The notes below the pieces were generated by a model that was not told where the DNA came from, did not search any database, and saw only the letters and a program-made list of their open reading frames with translations. Shown piece after piece: positions 8,492 to 16,219 of a DNA stretch of 64,000 nucleotides. This DNA comes from Oscillospiraceae bacterium (GTDB taxonomy: Bacteria; Bacillota; Clostridia; Oscillospirales; Acutalibacteraceae), in assembly GCA_015066625.1 (NCBI GenBank), contig SVOC01000011.1, positions 42,315 through 106,314 of the forward strand, read 5' to 3'. Position numbers and translations under genes: made by a program. Within the stretch, counting starts at the first letter, position 1, and every line of letters starts with the position of its first letter.

Positions 8492-9709
8492 TTGGCAGCT
8501 TCAACACTTTTCAAAATGTATTGCAGAACCTATCAGGGAATATTCAGAGTGGCGGTTAACTTCCTTAATTGGAAAGAGCCTGAGCTCGTCAAAGGTGCAG
8601 GCAGCGTAAAAAAGCTTCCCGAGGTAGTTAAAGGCAACGGACACAACAGCGTTCTTGTTGTAACCGATAAGGGTCTTATGGGTCTTCACCTTCTTGACGG
8701 ACTTTTTGAAGGACTTGACAAGGCAGGAGTAAAATATGCTGTTTATGACGGCACACAGCCTAACCCCACAATCAACAACATTGAAGAAGCAAGACAGCTT
8801 TATGTTGACAACAACTGCTCTGCCGTTATTGCATTCGGCGGCGGTTCACCTATGGACTGTGCAAAGGTTGCGGCAGCGAGAATTGCCAGACCCAAAACAA
8901 GCGTGCAGAAGATGAGAGGTACTCTCAAAATCCTCAAAAAGCTTCCTACCATCTATGCTGTACCCACAACCGCAGGTACAGGCTCCGAAACAACAATTGC
9001 AGCTGTTGTTTCAGACCCCACAACACACGAAAAATATGCTTTGCAGGATCCCGTACTCCGTCCCAAATACGCAGTGCTTGACCCTGAACTTACGGTAGGA
9101 CTTCCTCCTCACATCACTTCAACCACCGGTATGGATGCTCTTACCCATGCAGTTGAAGCCTATATCGGTCACAGCAACACCAAAGGTACAGCTGCTGCTG
9201 CCGAGAAGGCAACAAAAATGATATTTGAAAACATACTCAGAGTTTACGAAAACGGCAAAGATCTTGAAGCAAGGGAAAATATGCTTGAAGCATCATACCT
9301 TGCAGGTATTGCATTTACAAGAGCATATGTAGGCTATGTTCACGCAATTGCTCATAATTTCGGCGGTATGTACGGCACACCTCACGGCCTTGCAAACGCA
9401 GTTATTCTTCCCTATGTGCTTGATGCATTCGGTGAAACGGCACACAAGCCTCTTGCAAAGCTTGCGGATATTGCGGGTCTTGAAACATCAGGTATGACAG
9501 AAGCACAGAAGGCTGAGCTTTTTGTTGCAAAAATCAGAGAGTTCAATAAGCTTCTTAATATTCCCGAGCATCTTGATGTTCAGGAAAAAGATATTGAAAC
9601 CATTGCAAAGCGTGCAAACAGAGAGGGCAATCCTCTCTATCCCGTTCCCAAAATTATGGATGTTGAAGACCTTAAAGGAATCATCCGTAAGGTTGGAAAT
9701 CTGGATTAA
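8492..9709 (+). CDS. Iron-containing alcohol dehydrogenase
   Basis: 405 residues from a TTG start at 8492, chosen because GGAG lies 8 bases upstream; an in-frame TTG at 8471 has no site. The NAD(P)-binding glycine motif is GGGSPMDCAK, followed by PTTAGTGSE. Metal ligands fall in DALTHAVEAY and YVHAIAHNFGGMYGTPHG (His residues), the group III iron-ADH signature. The family interconverts alcohols and aldehydes or ketones, often in fermentation; the substrate cannot be predicted. It is transcribed from its own promoter, divergent from the XRE regulator, which may or may not control it. Confidence 0.9.
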   Translation: MAASTLFKMYCRTYQGIFRVAVNFLNWKEPELVKGAGSVKKLPEVVKGNGHNSVLVVTDKGLMGLHLLDGLFEGLDKAGVKYAVYDGTQPNPTINNIEEARQLYVDNNCSAVIAFGGGSPMDCAKVAAARIARPKTSVQKMRGTLKILKKLPTIYAVPTTAGTGSETTIAAVVSDPTTHEKYALQDPVLRPKYAVLDPELTVGLPPHITSTTGMDALTHAVEAYIGHSNTKGTAAAAEKATKMIFENILRVYENGKDLEARENMLEASYLAGIAFTRAYVGYVHAIAHNFGGMYGTPHGLANAVILPYVLDAFGETAHKPLAKLADIAGLETSGMTEAQKAELFVAKIREFNKLLNIPEHLDVQEKDIETIAKRANREGNPLYPVPKIMDVEDLKGIIRKVGNLD

Positions 9710-9751
9710 TCAGACTGTTTCCGTATTTTTTACCGAAAGGAGCGCAGTGAA

Positions 9752-11029
9752 ATGAAAGTTCGCAGAATTATAAGCTTTTTACTTGCGTCGGTTATGATTT
9801 TCAGCGTGTGCACGGGTGTATCCCTTGCTGCCGATAACAACAAGTGGGAGCCCAAAAACGCCGAGCCTTTTGTGTTTGTTCACGGTCTTAACGGCTGGGG
9901 CGGTGCAGAGGATATCAACGGAATTGTACCTTATTGGGGCGCAACAACAGGCGACCTTATGGCTTATCTTCAGGGCGAGGGTTATGAATGTTATTCCGCA
10001 TCCGTAGGGCCTCTCAGCAGTGCCTGGGACAGAGCCTGCGAGCTTTATGCTCAGCTTATGGGTACAACGGTAGATTACGGTGAAGCTCATTCGAAGGAGC
10101 ATAATCACGACCGCTTTGGCAGAACATATTACAGTGCTCTTATCCCTGATTGGGGTGAGCTTGACGAAAACGGCAAATTGCAGAAGATACATCTTATCGG
10201 TCACAGCTTCGGCGGTACCACAGTGCGTATGCTTGTTCAGCTGTTAACCGAAGGCTCCGGTGAAGAAAAGGCTGTTACTCCTGAAAATGAAATTTCAGGT
10301 CTTTTCACAGGCGGTAAGGGAGACTGGGTAAAGAGTGCAACCGCAATCTGCACTCCCCATAACAGCTCGTCGGTTTATTATCCGCTTGTTGCACTGGGAC
10401 TTGACGTTGTGATTCAGACAATCAGCTATATTTATGCCGGTATAATGGGCAGGTCGTTCCTTAACGGCGGCATGGTTGATTTTCACCTTGAACAGTTCGG
10501 TCTTACGGATGTACCCGGCGGAGAAAAGGCGGATAATTTCTTCGTTGCTCTCAACAGGATTCTTGCAAATAAAAAAGATTCCTGTCAGTATGATCTGACT
10601 CCCGAAGGCTGTGCGGAAATGAACGGTATGCTTGATATAAATGAGGATATCTATTATTTTTCATACCCGTTTTCGACAACAAAGCGTTTACCCGGAATGG
10701 AAATTGAGATTCCTTCAATCAGAACCAATCCGGTTATTTTCCTGACAGCGGCGGTTATGGGTGTCATGCAGTTTACCGATCCCGTTACGGGCACAGTCTA
10801 TGACGAAAAGTGGCTTGCAAACGATGCACTTGTTAATACCGAAAGTGCAAAGTATCCCTTCGATGAGCCTTATAAGGATTTTGACGGTGCATACGAAAAA
10901 GGAATATGGAACATTATGCCCGTTCAGGAGGGCGATCACGGTGCGGCAATAGGGCTTTTTGCGGATAAGGATAAAACCCGTAGCTTTTATCTTGAACTTT
11001 GCAAAATGCTCAATGCTCTTCCCGAATAA
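9752..11029 (+). CDS. Secreted triacylglycerol lipase-like alpha/beta hydrolase
   Basis: 425 residues; a strong AAAGGAG precedes the ATG. A Sec signal (MKVRRIISFLLASVMIFSV, cleavage near SLAA) indicates export. The oxyanion-hole motif FVHGLNGWGG and the nucleophile elbow GHSFGG (Ser near residue 151) resemble staphylococcal/Geobacillus family I lipases, which share the HG-x-x-GWG start. A candidate His for the triad lies in VQEGDHGAAI near the C-terminus. It probably hydrolyses acylglycerols or other esters outside the cell. A hairpin separates it from the next secreted protein gene, and the two may be one operon with attenuated readthrough. Confidence 0.85.
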   Translation: MKVRRIISFLLASVMIFSVCTGVSLAADNNKWEPKNAEPFVFVHGLNGWGGAEDINGIVPYWGATTGDLMAYLQGEGYECYSASVGPLSSAWDRACELYAQLMGTTVDYGEAHSKEHNHDRFGRTYYSALIPDWGELDENGKLQKIHLIGHSFGGTTVRMLVQLLTEGSGEEKAVTPENEISGLFTGGKGDWVKSATAICTPHNSSSVYYPLVALGLDVVIQTISYIYAGIMGRSFLNGGMVDFHLEQFGLTDVPGGEKADNFFVALNRILANKKDSCQYDLTPEGCAEMNGMLDINEDIYYFSYPFSTTKRLPGMEIEIPSIRTNPVIFLTAAVMGVMQFTDPVTGTVYDEKWLANDALVNTESAKYPFDEPYKDFDGAYEKGIWNIMPVQEGDHGAAIGLFADKDKTRSFYLELCKMLNALPE

Positions 11030-11033
11030 AAAC

Positions 11034-11057
11034 AAAGGGGCTGTTTACAGCCCCTTT
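11034..11057 (+). terminator. Intergenic hairpin after the lipase gene
   Basis: 11-bp perfect stem AAAGGGGCTGT / ACAGCCCCTTT with a 2-base apical gap (TT). No T-run follows, so it may be a processing or attenuation structure more than a full stop. Confidence 0.55.
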
Positions 11058-11075
11058 AAAATTAAGGAGAAAAAT

Positions 11076-12113
11076 ATGGCAAAGAAAATAATTGCGTTTT
11101 TACTTGCGGCATCCTTCATTTTCAGCGGATTTTCGCTGACAGGTGAGGTTAGTGATGTCAGAAGAAATATAGAGGGTTATATTGAAACGGCAGTAAGAGC
11201 ATTAAAGAGTGTATTTGATATCAGAAACTATTCGGATTATACGGAGCTTTGCGAAATTCCGGAAGTGGAAAACGGCTATGTGCCTCAGGGTTACTGTTTC
11301 AGCGAAGCATACAATATTCACTTCATTTCTTATTATCACGACGATGCGGCAACGGTAATTTCACTTATTGACGGTGAAAACGGCGAAAAAATCAAAACCC
11401 TTCCTCTCAGAAAAACAAACGGCAAGGATTTTACGGGTCACGCAGGCGGCATTGCCGAAGACGGTCAGTATCTTTACATAGTTGACGGCAAAAAGATATA
11501 CCGCATATCATTGGCTTTGGTGTTTATGACTCCCGACGGCGGTCCGCTTTTCCTTCTTGATAAAGTGAATACGGATGTAAAATGTTCATATCTCAACAGT
11601 GACGGAACATATATTTATGCAGGTGAGTTTTATACATTCACATCGGACGGAAGCTATGATACCGATAAATCTCACCATATGGCAATATCTTTATTTGAAA
11701 CATCATATGCACGGTGCAATGCATATAAAATTTCAGAGTTTGACTTTACTCCCGACAGTGAAATAATCCCGGTTCCTTCAATGATTTTCACTACTCCCAA
11801 CTGCGTTCAGGGCTTTGCAAGGCTGCCTGACGGCACCTTTGCACTCAGCATCTCCTACGGCAGAAACAATAATTCATCCCTTGCATATTACGAAGACGTG
11901 ACTTTGGATGAATGTGATTTTACCGTTGATTACAGCGGAGTTGCCGTGCCTGCTTATCATTTGAAAAACAGTACAAAAATCAAATCATTTCGCCAGCCTC
12001 CTTTGCTTGAAGGCATTGACGATATGAATGGCAAGGTTTCGGGAATATTTGAATCCTGTGCTCAGAAATACAGTGATGCGGCATTTATTGTTGAAAAAAT
12101 CTGTGTTTTTTAA
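11076..12113 (+). CDS. Secreted protein of unknown function (possible beta-propeller)
   Basis: 345 residues from ATG 11076, which is preceded by AAGGAG; the open frame extends 39 codons upstream into the lipase 3' end without a better start. The N-terminus is a signal peptide (IIAFLLAASFIFSGFSL). I do not recognise the family with certainty. Repeated patterns of the type GGIAEDGQYLYIVDGKKIYRI and YLNSDGTYIYAGEF, about 50-60 residues apart, suggest beta-propeller blades. No catalytic motif is visible. It follows the lipase by 46 bases and may be co-expressed with it. Confidence 0.7.
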   Translation: MAKKIIAFLLAASFIFSGFSLTGEVSDVRRNIEGYIETAVRALKSVFDIRNYSDYTELCEIPEVENGYVPQGYCFSEAYNIHFISYYHDDAATVISLIDGENGEKIKTLPLRKTNGKDFTGHAGGIAEDGQYLYIVDGKKIYRISLALVFMTPDGGPLFLLDKVNTDVKCSYLNSDGTYIYAGEFYTFTSDGSYDTDKSHHMAISLFETSYARCNAYKISEFDFTPDSEIIPVPSMIFTTPNCVQGFARLPDGTFALSISYGRNNNSSLAYYEDVTLDECDFTVDYSGVAVPAYHLKNSTKIKSFRQPPLLEGIDDMNGKVSGIFESCAQKYSDAAFIVEKICVF

Positions 12114-12114
12114 T

Positions 12115-12136
12115 AAAAAGTTTACCAAACTTTTTT
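12115..12136 (+). terminator. AT-rich terminator
   Basis: Perfect stem AAAAAGTTT / AAACTTTTT (12115-12123, 12127-12135), loop ACC, ending in a T-run, 2 bases after the stop of the secreted protein gene. Confidence 0.65.
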
Positions 12137-12195
12137 ATGCATTAAATGTGATAATCGACATTGTTTGTCTGTTTTGAACAAATCATGCACGGCTT

Positions 12196-12316
12196 AATTG
12201 TGCAAAACAAACAAAATAAATTTTGTCACTTTCTTTAATCTGTTAAGGCTGAATAATTTTGAAAACCTCATTATTTGTTCACTTTGCACAAATATATGTG
12301 TTTGAATTTGTGCAAA
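12196..12316. repeat. TTGTGCAAA elements upstream of the small-ORF promoter
   Basis: The motif TTGTGCAAA occurs at 12199-12207 and 12309-12316 region (within ATTTGTGCAAA, 12306-12316), and its reverse complement at 12283-12293 (TTTGCACAAAT). The last two make an 11-bp perfect inverted repeat with a 12-base spacer, ending 5 bases before the -35 box at 12322. The placement fits an activator or repressor site. The remaining gap from 12137 to 12321 is AT-rich and shows no other feature. Confidence 0.5.
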
Positions 12317-12321
12317 ATCAC

Positions 12322-12349
12322 TTGACTTTTTCGGGGGATAGTGTATAAT
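12322..12349 (+). promoter_or_regulatory. Strong promoter of the small-ORF transcript
   Basis: TTGACT (12322-12327), 16 bases, TATAAT (12344-12349). This is one of the best promoter matches in the window. Confidence 0.75.
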
Positions 12350-12381
12350 GAAGCCACAACGAAAAGAAAGGATGAATGTAA

Positions 12382-12516
12382 ATGAATTTCGAAAAAGTAA
12401 CATTTGAAGCAGAAAAAAGACTCCTTGATGAAATCAGCAGTGAGAAGAAGTTTCTTACATTCAAGAAGCTTTGCAAAATCTTTGAGTTGAATGCTCTTCT
12501 CAGCGGCCGCAACTAA
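12382..12516 (+). CDS. Small ORF, 44 residues, unknown
   Basis: Starts MNFEKVTFEAEKRLLDEISS and ends in LLSGRN; ATG 12382 is preceded by AAAGGA at good distance. The protein is Lys/Glu-rich with an amphipathic helical pattern and one Cys, and has no transmembrane segment or signal. Evidence that it is real: a strong promoter 33 bases upstream, a ribosome binding site, and a strong terminator about 110 bases downstream, giving a self-contained transcript of about 300 bases. I do not recognise a family. The RNA could instead be the functional product, with the ORF as a passenger. Confidence 0.5.
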   Translation: MNFEKVTFEAEKRLLDEISSEKKFLTFKKLCKIFELNALLSGRN

Positions 12517-12539
12517 TCGGCAGCAAAGGGCTGATTCTC

Positions 12540-12604
12540 ATCACCCCGCACAAACATCACCTTTGCGGTGATTTCATATAATCTGAGGAGGCTTGCCTGC
12601 TCAG
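12540..12604 (+). ncRNA. Structured 3' region of the small-ORF transcript
   Basis: Two strong stem-loops precede the terminator. The first (12540-12572) pairs ATCACC..GCA with TGCGGTGAT, with a 2-base bulge; an alternative smaller hairpin, ATCACC/GGTGAT, lies inside it. The second (12583-12604) pairs CTGAG and AGG with CCT and CTCAG. A weaker CAGC/GCTG hairpin lies at 12521-12533. An unpaired A-rich stretch follows, then the terminator. Candidate regulatory RNA or structured 3' UTR; no known RNA family recognised. Confidence 0.4.
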
Positions 12605-12621
12605 AGCAACAGAAAAATTAC

Positions 12622-12656
12622 AGACCGAAAAGCTATGACTTTTCGGTCTTTTTTTA
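12622..12656 (+). terminator. Strong intrinsic terminator
   Basis: 11-bp perfect stem AGACCGAAAAG / CTTTTCGGTCT (12622-12632, 12639-12649), loop CTATGA, then a run of T. Confidence 0.9.
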
Positions 12657-12693
12657 TCTTTTTTTAATATGATTTTATGGAGGAGATGTTTAT

Positions 12694-12957
12694 ATGAATT
12701 GCTGTATTACGGAATTACGCTGCAAAGAAGTCATCAATAAGTCCGACGGATGCCGTCTGGGTCTTGTGAGTGATGTTGAAGTTGATACCTGTTGCGGCAG
12801 GGTAGTGGCACTTGTTATTTACGGCAGACCTAAGTATTGGGGTATCTGCGGTAAAAGGGAAAGAATAAGAGTTTGTTGGGAAGATATTGAAGTTATCGGT
12901 GCAGATACAATCCTTGTCTGTAAATGTAATAATGATGATTCAAGACGACGCCGATAA
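12694..12957 (+). CDS. YlmC/YmxH-family PRC-barrel protein (sporulation-associated)
   Basis: 87 residues; GGAGGAG lies before the ATG. The sequence is a single PRC-barrel-like fold with family landmarks: TELRCKEVINKSDGCRLG near the start, then DVEVD and the WEDIEVIGADTILV end, followed by an Arg-rich tail. YlmC/YmxH proteins are small conserved proteins of endospore-forming Firmicutes, linked to sporulation by gene context and expression; their biochemical role is not established. Five cysteines in so short a chain are notable. It is a single gene between two terminators. Confidence 0.85.
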   Translation: MNCCITELRCKEVINKSDGCRLGLVSDVEVDTCCGRVVALVIYGRPKYWGICGKRERIRVCWEDIEVIGADTILVCKCNNDDSRRRR

Positions 12958-12964
12958 AAGAAAA

Positions 12965-12998
12965 ACCGACACCGATTATCACGGTGTCGGTAATTTTG
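12965..12998 (+). terminator. Terminator after ylmC-type gene
   Basis: 10-bp perfect stem ACCGACACCG / CGGTGTCGGT (12965-12974, 12982-12991), 7-base loop, then AATTTTGTT. Confidence 0.8.
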
Positions 12999-13097
12999 TT
13001 AAAGCGTTGAACCGAAATCGGTAACAATAGTCTGTCCTGTTTACAAAAGAAGCAGAAGTGTCAAGCGAATAAGCAAAACCGGATTAACAAGAATAAT

Positions 13098-13913
13098 TCA
13101 TTTAAGCACATAAGAAGCAATATACTCGAATTCGGGGGTTGCTGCAAGTTTTGGATCTTTTTGCGCAAACTCTATGCTTAAATTATTTTCCTTTGCGGCA
13201 AGAGCAAAATGACAGAGTGCTATGCCGAGGTCGACCTTCTGCATATCCGGTTTTTCTTCGTGGCTGCTGCCCAAACTGCGTTTGAGATAAAAGTGAACGG
13301 AATTATCTGCTGCAACAACACGCCACGGCTGCTTGTTTACAGCAGAGGGAGCAAGACGAACCATTTCCAAAGGCTCGGCAAATTTGCCGGCTTTTTCTTT
13401 TGTCAGAGGAGTGTCAAATGAACCGTCGAAAAACAAATCCTCAAAGGGCAGGCGTTCGTCGGCTTTAATTGCCTTTCTCATCATAATCTCACGCAATGAC
13501 ATTTTTTTTGCAGTATAGCCAACAGGAGTGGCGCAAGGCATCATCTCGTCTTCTTCAAGCTCCATTGCCTGCTCATAGGCTGCACGATTCATTGTGCCGC
13601 CAAGCCAGACTGTGCCGATTCCGAGCGCCTGTGCATACAGTACCAGCATTTCAAAGGAATATCCGAAGGCAACATTGGCATTCGGCATACATTTGATTTT
13701 TCCGCCTATATACAAATCTGTGCCGTTTACAACGGGGCAGTTGAGCCCGTGCTCCTTTGCTTCCATCAATTTGAATGTTACAGGAATATCAAAGGGGTTT
13801 TCAATTTTCTCCGTAAATTTCAAAAGTTTTTCTTTTGTGATTTCATCAAGAGTTCTGCCGTCAAAGTTGCGTACGCTTCTTCTCTGACGGATGTGTTCTG
13901 TAATATTTTTCAT
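13098..13913 (-). CDS. Nitroreductase-family protein (TM1586 type)
   Basis: 271 residues; AAGGAG precedes the ATG. It begins with the FMN phosphate-binding RQRRSVRNFDG motif of nitroreductases and has a second half with LAPSAVNKQPWRV, as in the tandem-like TM1586 group of about 250-270 residues. These flavoenzymes use NAD(P)H to reduce nitro-aromatics, quinones or related compounds, or act in cofactor handling; the natural substrate is unknown. It is divergent from a marR-ABC exporter operon. The shared intergenic region holds promoters for both sides, so the MarR protein could repress it too, as often seen for detoxification genes. Confidence 0.85.
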   Translation of the reverse strand: MKNITEHIRQRRSVRNFDGRTLDEITKEKLLKFTEKIENPFDIPVTFKLMEAKEHGLNCPVVNGTDLYIGGKIKCMPNANVAFGYSFEMLVLYAQALGIGTVWLGGTMNRAAYEQAMELEEDEMMPCATPVGYTAKKMSLREIMMRKAIKADERLPFEDLFFDGSFDTPLTKEKAGKFAEPLEMVRLAPSAVNKQPWRVVAADNSVHFYLKRSLGSSHEEKPDMQKVDLGIALCHFALAAKENNLSIEFAQKDPKLAATPEFEYIASYVLK

Positions 13914-13942
13914 ATTGTTTATTCTCCTTGTTCGGTATTTTT

Positions 13943-13971
13943 ATTGTAAAGATTTTTCTGATTATTGTCAA
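13943..13971 (-). promoter_or_regulatory. Promoter of the nitroreductase gene
   Basis: Minus strand TTGACA (13971-13966), 17 bases, TACAAT (13948-13943). Confidence 0.7.
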
Positions 13972-13998
13972 GATACGGTTGCAAAGCAGGGTTGATTA

Positions 13999-14027
13999 TT
14001 GACACGGAATAAAACAAGCAGTATAAT
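13999..14027 (+). promoter_or_regulatory. Promoter of the marR-ABC operon
   Basis: TTGACA (13999-14004), 17 bases, TATAAT (14022-14027): a consensus sigma-A promoter, expected to need repression. Confidence 0.8.
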
Positions 14028-14042
14028 TGTTGCATTAACAAC

Positions 14043-14058
14043 TGTTGCGTACGCAACA
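14043..14058. promoter_or_regulatory. Perfect 16-bp palindrome, candidate MarR operator
   Basis: TGTTGCGTACGCAACA is a perfect palindrome starting 16 bases after the -10 box, in the initially transcribed region. A weaker related repeat (GTTGCATTAACAAC) lies just upstream at 14029-14042. The placement suits repression by the MarR protein encoded 15 bases downstream. Confidence 0.65.
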
Positions 14059-14073
14059 ATTGCGGAGGTTTTT

Positions 14074-14502
14074 ATGCGTGGAATAATGAAAAGTTTAAAC
14101 AGCATAAGCCGCTGTCAGGCTGCATACAGAAGCGAAAAACTGAAAGCAGACGGAATATGCGCTTGTCATCATGCTTTTATATTGATTATTTCAAAGACCC
14201 CGGGTTGTTCGCAGGAAGAGTTGACCCGTGAAATGTGCCTTAATAAAAGCACCGTTGCGAGGACTCTCAGTCATCTTGAAAATTGCGGGTATATAACCAG
14301 AACACCAAATCCCGACGACAAACGTCAGGTCCTTGTTTATCCGACCGATAAACTGCTCGAAATTCTGCCGAAGGTCAGAATGATAGCCGGGGAGTGGAAT
14401 GAGTGTATAGCTAAAGGAATATCCGAGGATGAACTTGAGATTTTTCACTCGGTTTTGAATCGAATGGAAGCCAAGGCAAAGAGTATAGTTCGGGAGCTGT
14501 AA
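14074..14502 (+). CDS. MarR-family transcriptional regulator
   Basis: 142 residues from ATG 14074, chosen because GCGGAGG lies just upstream; the frame is open to 13999, but that part contains the promoter and operator. The winged helix spans about residues 45-100, with helix-turn-helix CSQEELTREMCLNKSTVART and wing NPDDKRQVLVYPT. MarR proteins are dimeric repressors released by small phenolic or drug-like ligands. The gene is followed after one base by the exporter gene, so it is almost certainly the local repressor of the pump operon. Confidence 0.9.
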   Translation: MRGIMKSLNSISRCQAAYRSEKLKADGICACHHAFILIISKTPGCSQEELTREMCLNKSTVARTLSHLENCGYITRTPNPDDKRQVLVYPTDKLLEILPKVRMIAGEWNECIAKGISEDELEIFHSVLNRMEAKAKSIVREL

Positions 14503-14503
14503 A

Positions 14504-16219
14504 ATGAAAAGGATTTTATCTTATCTTAAACCATTCAGGCTTAGGATGCTTGTCGGGTTTATCATTAAAGTGACGGGGACGATGGCAGAGCTTATCTTGC
14601 CGTATATTTTAACGCATATTCTGGAAAATGTGATAGTTGAACTGAATGTGAGTAAAATTGTGTTTTACGGTGCGGTTATGGTGTTCTTCAGCATTGTTGC
14701 TTGCCTTGGAAATATTATTGCTAACCGAATGGCAGCAAGAGTTACAACAAACTTTTCAAAAGCAATGCGACAAGATTTGTTTGAAAAAACGCTTTATCTC
14801 TCCTCGGCTGATACCGATAGCTTCACCATACCTTCACTTGAATCGCGCATAACAACCGATACATATAATGTTCATAATTTTATCGGTATGATGCAGAGGA
14901 TGGGTGTCAGAGCTCCGATTCTGCTTATCGGAGGAATTTCCCTTACTCTTATCATGGACAGAGCGCTGGCTTTTGTTATGATTGCCACTTTGCCTGTTGT
15001 TTTTATAACAGTTTACAGCATTTCACGCAAGGGTGTGCCTCTTTACACCAAAGTTCAGAAATCAGCTGATAATATGGTCAGAGTTGCAAGAGAGGATGTT
15101 CAGGGAATAAGGGTTATCAAGGCTCTGTCCAAAAATGAGCATGAAAACCGACGCTATGACAAGGTGAATTCCGATCTCTCAAAGCAGGAGAGGTGGGCAG
15201 GCACGGTTATGTCCGTAGTTAATCCCGTAATGACGCTGCTTATGAATTTGGGCATTGCTGCCGTTGTGGCAGTTGCGGCTTTCAGAGTTTCTAAGGGCTT
15301 ATCATCGTCGGCAACCGTTATTGCATTTATGCAGTATTTTACGCTTATTTCAATGGCGATGATGTCTCTTTCGCGAATGTTTGTTATGTACACAAAGTGT
15401 GCCGCCTCTGCAAAGCGAATAGCCGAAGTTCTTGATACTCCTGATAAATTTAAAATAACCGAAGATACAGAAAAATCCGAAGGAACCCATATTTCTTTTG
15501 AAAATGTATCTTTTTCATATCTTGGCAAAAAGCACAATCTTCACGATATATCCCTTTCTCTCAAAAAAGGAGAAAGGCTTGGTATAATAGGTGCTACAGG
15601 CAGCGGTAAATCAACCTTCATAAAGCTTTTGCTTCGTTTTTATGAGCCAGAATCAGGTAAAATCAAAATAAACGGCAGAAACATAACCTCTTACAGCAGA
15701 GAACAGCTGACAGCCATGTTTGGCGTTGCATTACAGAATGATTTCATTTATGCCGAAACTGTTGAGGAAAATATTCGTTTCGGCAGGAATATTCCAAAAG
15801 AGGATATAATCCGTGCCGCAAAAATCGCACAGGCACACGATTTTATAACCGCTGCTCCGGATGGTTATGCTCATATGCTTTCTTCAAAGGGAACAAATCT
15901 TTCGGGCGGTCAAAGACAAAGAATATTGATTTCCCGAGCAATTGCATCAAATCCGGAAATACTGATTCTTGACGATTCGTCTTCTGCGCTTGACTACAAA
16001 ACAGATGCAAACCTGCGCCGTGCTCTTGATGAAAATATGGCAGGTTCAACTGTAATCACCGTTGCACAAAGAGTAAGCTCGGTCAAAAACTGCGACCTTA
16101 TTCTTGTTATAGATGACGGTAAAATTATCGGTCAGGGCAAGCATGAGCAGTTGCTTGAAAGCTGTGCCGAATACCGTGAAATAAGCGAATCCCAGATGGG
16201 GGGTGCCTTTGTTGAATAA
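14504..16219 (+). CDS. ABC exporter half-transporter, degenerate-site subunit
   Basis: 571 residues: an ABC_membrane domain (six TM helices, about residues 10-300) and a nucleotide-binding domain. Walker A is GATGSGKST, the signature is LSGGQRQR (intact), and Walker B ends LILDDSSSALD, so the catalytic Glu is replaced by Asp. That replacement marks the partner carrying the degenerate site in heterodimeric exporters (BmrC/D, LmrC/D, TM287/288 type). The next gene encodes the matching half. It probably exports drugs, peptides or lipid-like compounds from the cytoplasm; the substrate is unknown. Translation is likely coupled to marR (stop and start one base apart). Confidence 0.9.
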   Translation: MKRILSYLKPFRLRMLVGFIIKVTGTMAELILPYILTHILENVIVELNVSKIVFYGAVMVFFSIVACLGNIIANRMAARVTTNFSKAMRQDLFEKTLYLSSADTDSFTIPSLESRITTDTYNVHNFIGMMQRMGVRAPILLIGGISLTLIMDRALAFVMIATLPVVFITVYSISRKGVPLYTKVQKSADNMVRVAREDVQGIRVIKALSKNEHENRRYDKVNSDLSKQERWAGTVMSVVNPVMTLLMNLGIAAVVAVAAFRVSKGLSSSATVIAFMQYFTLISMAMMSLSRMFVMYTKCAASAKRIAEVLDTPDKFKITEDTEKSEGTHISFENVSFSYLGKKHNLHDISLSLKKGERLGIIGATGSGKSTFIKLLLRFYEPESGKIKINGRNITSYSREQLTAMFGVALQNDFIYAETVEENIRFGRNIPKEDIIRAAKIAQAHDFITAAPDGYAHMLSSKGTNLSGGQRQRILISRAIASNPEILILDDSSSALDYKTDANLRRALDENMAGSTVITVAQRVSSVKNCDLILVIDDGKIIGQGKHEQLLESCAEYREISESQMGGAFVE

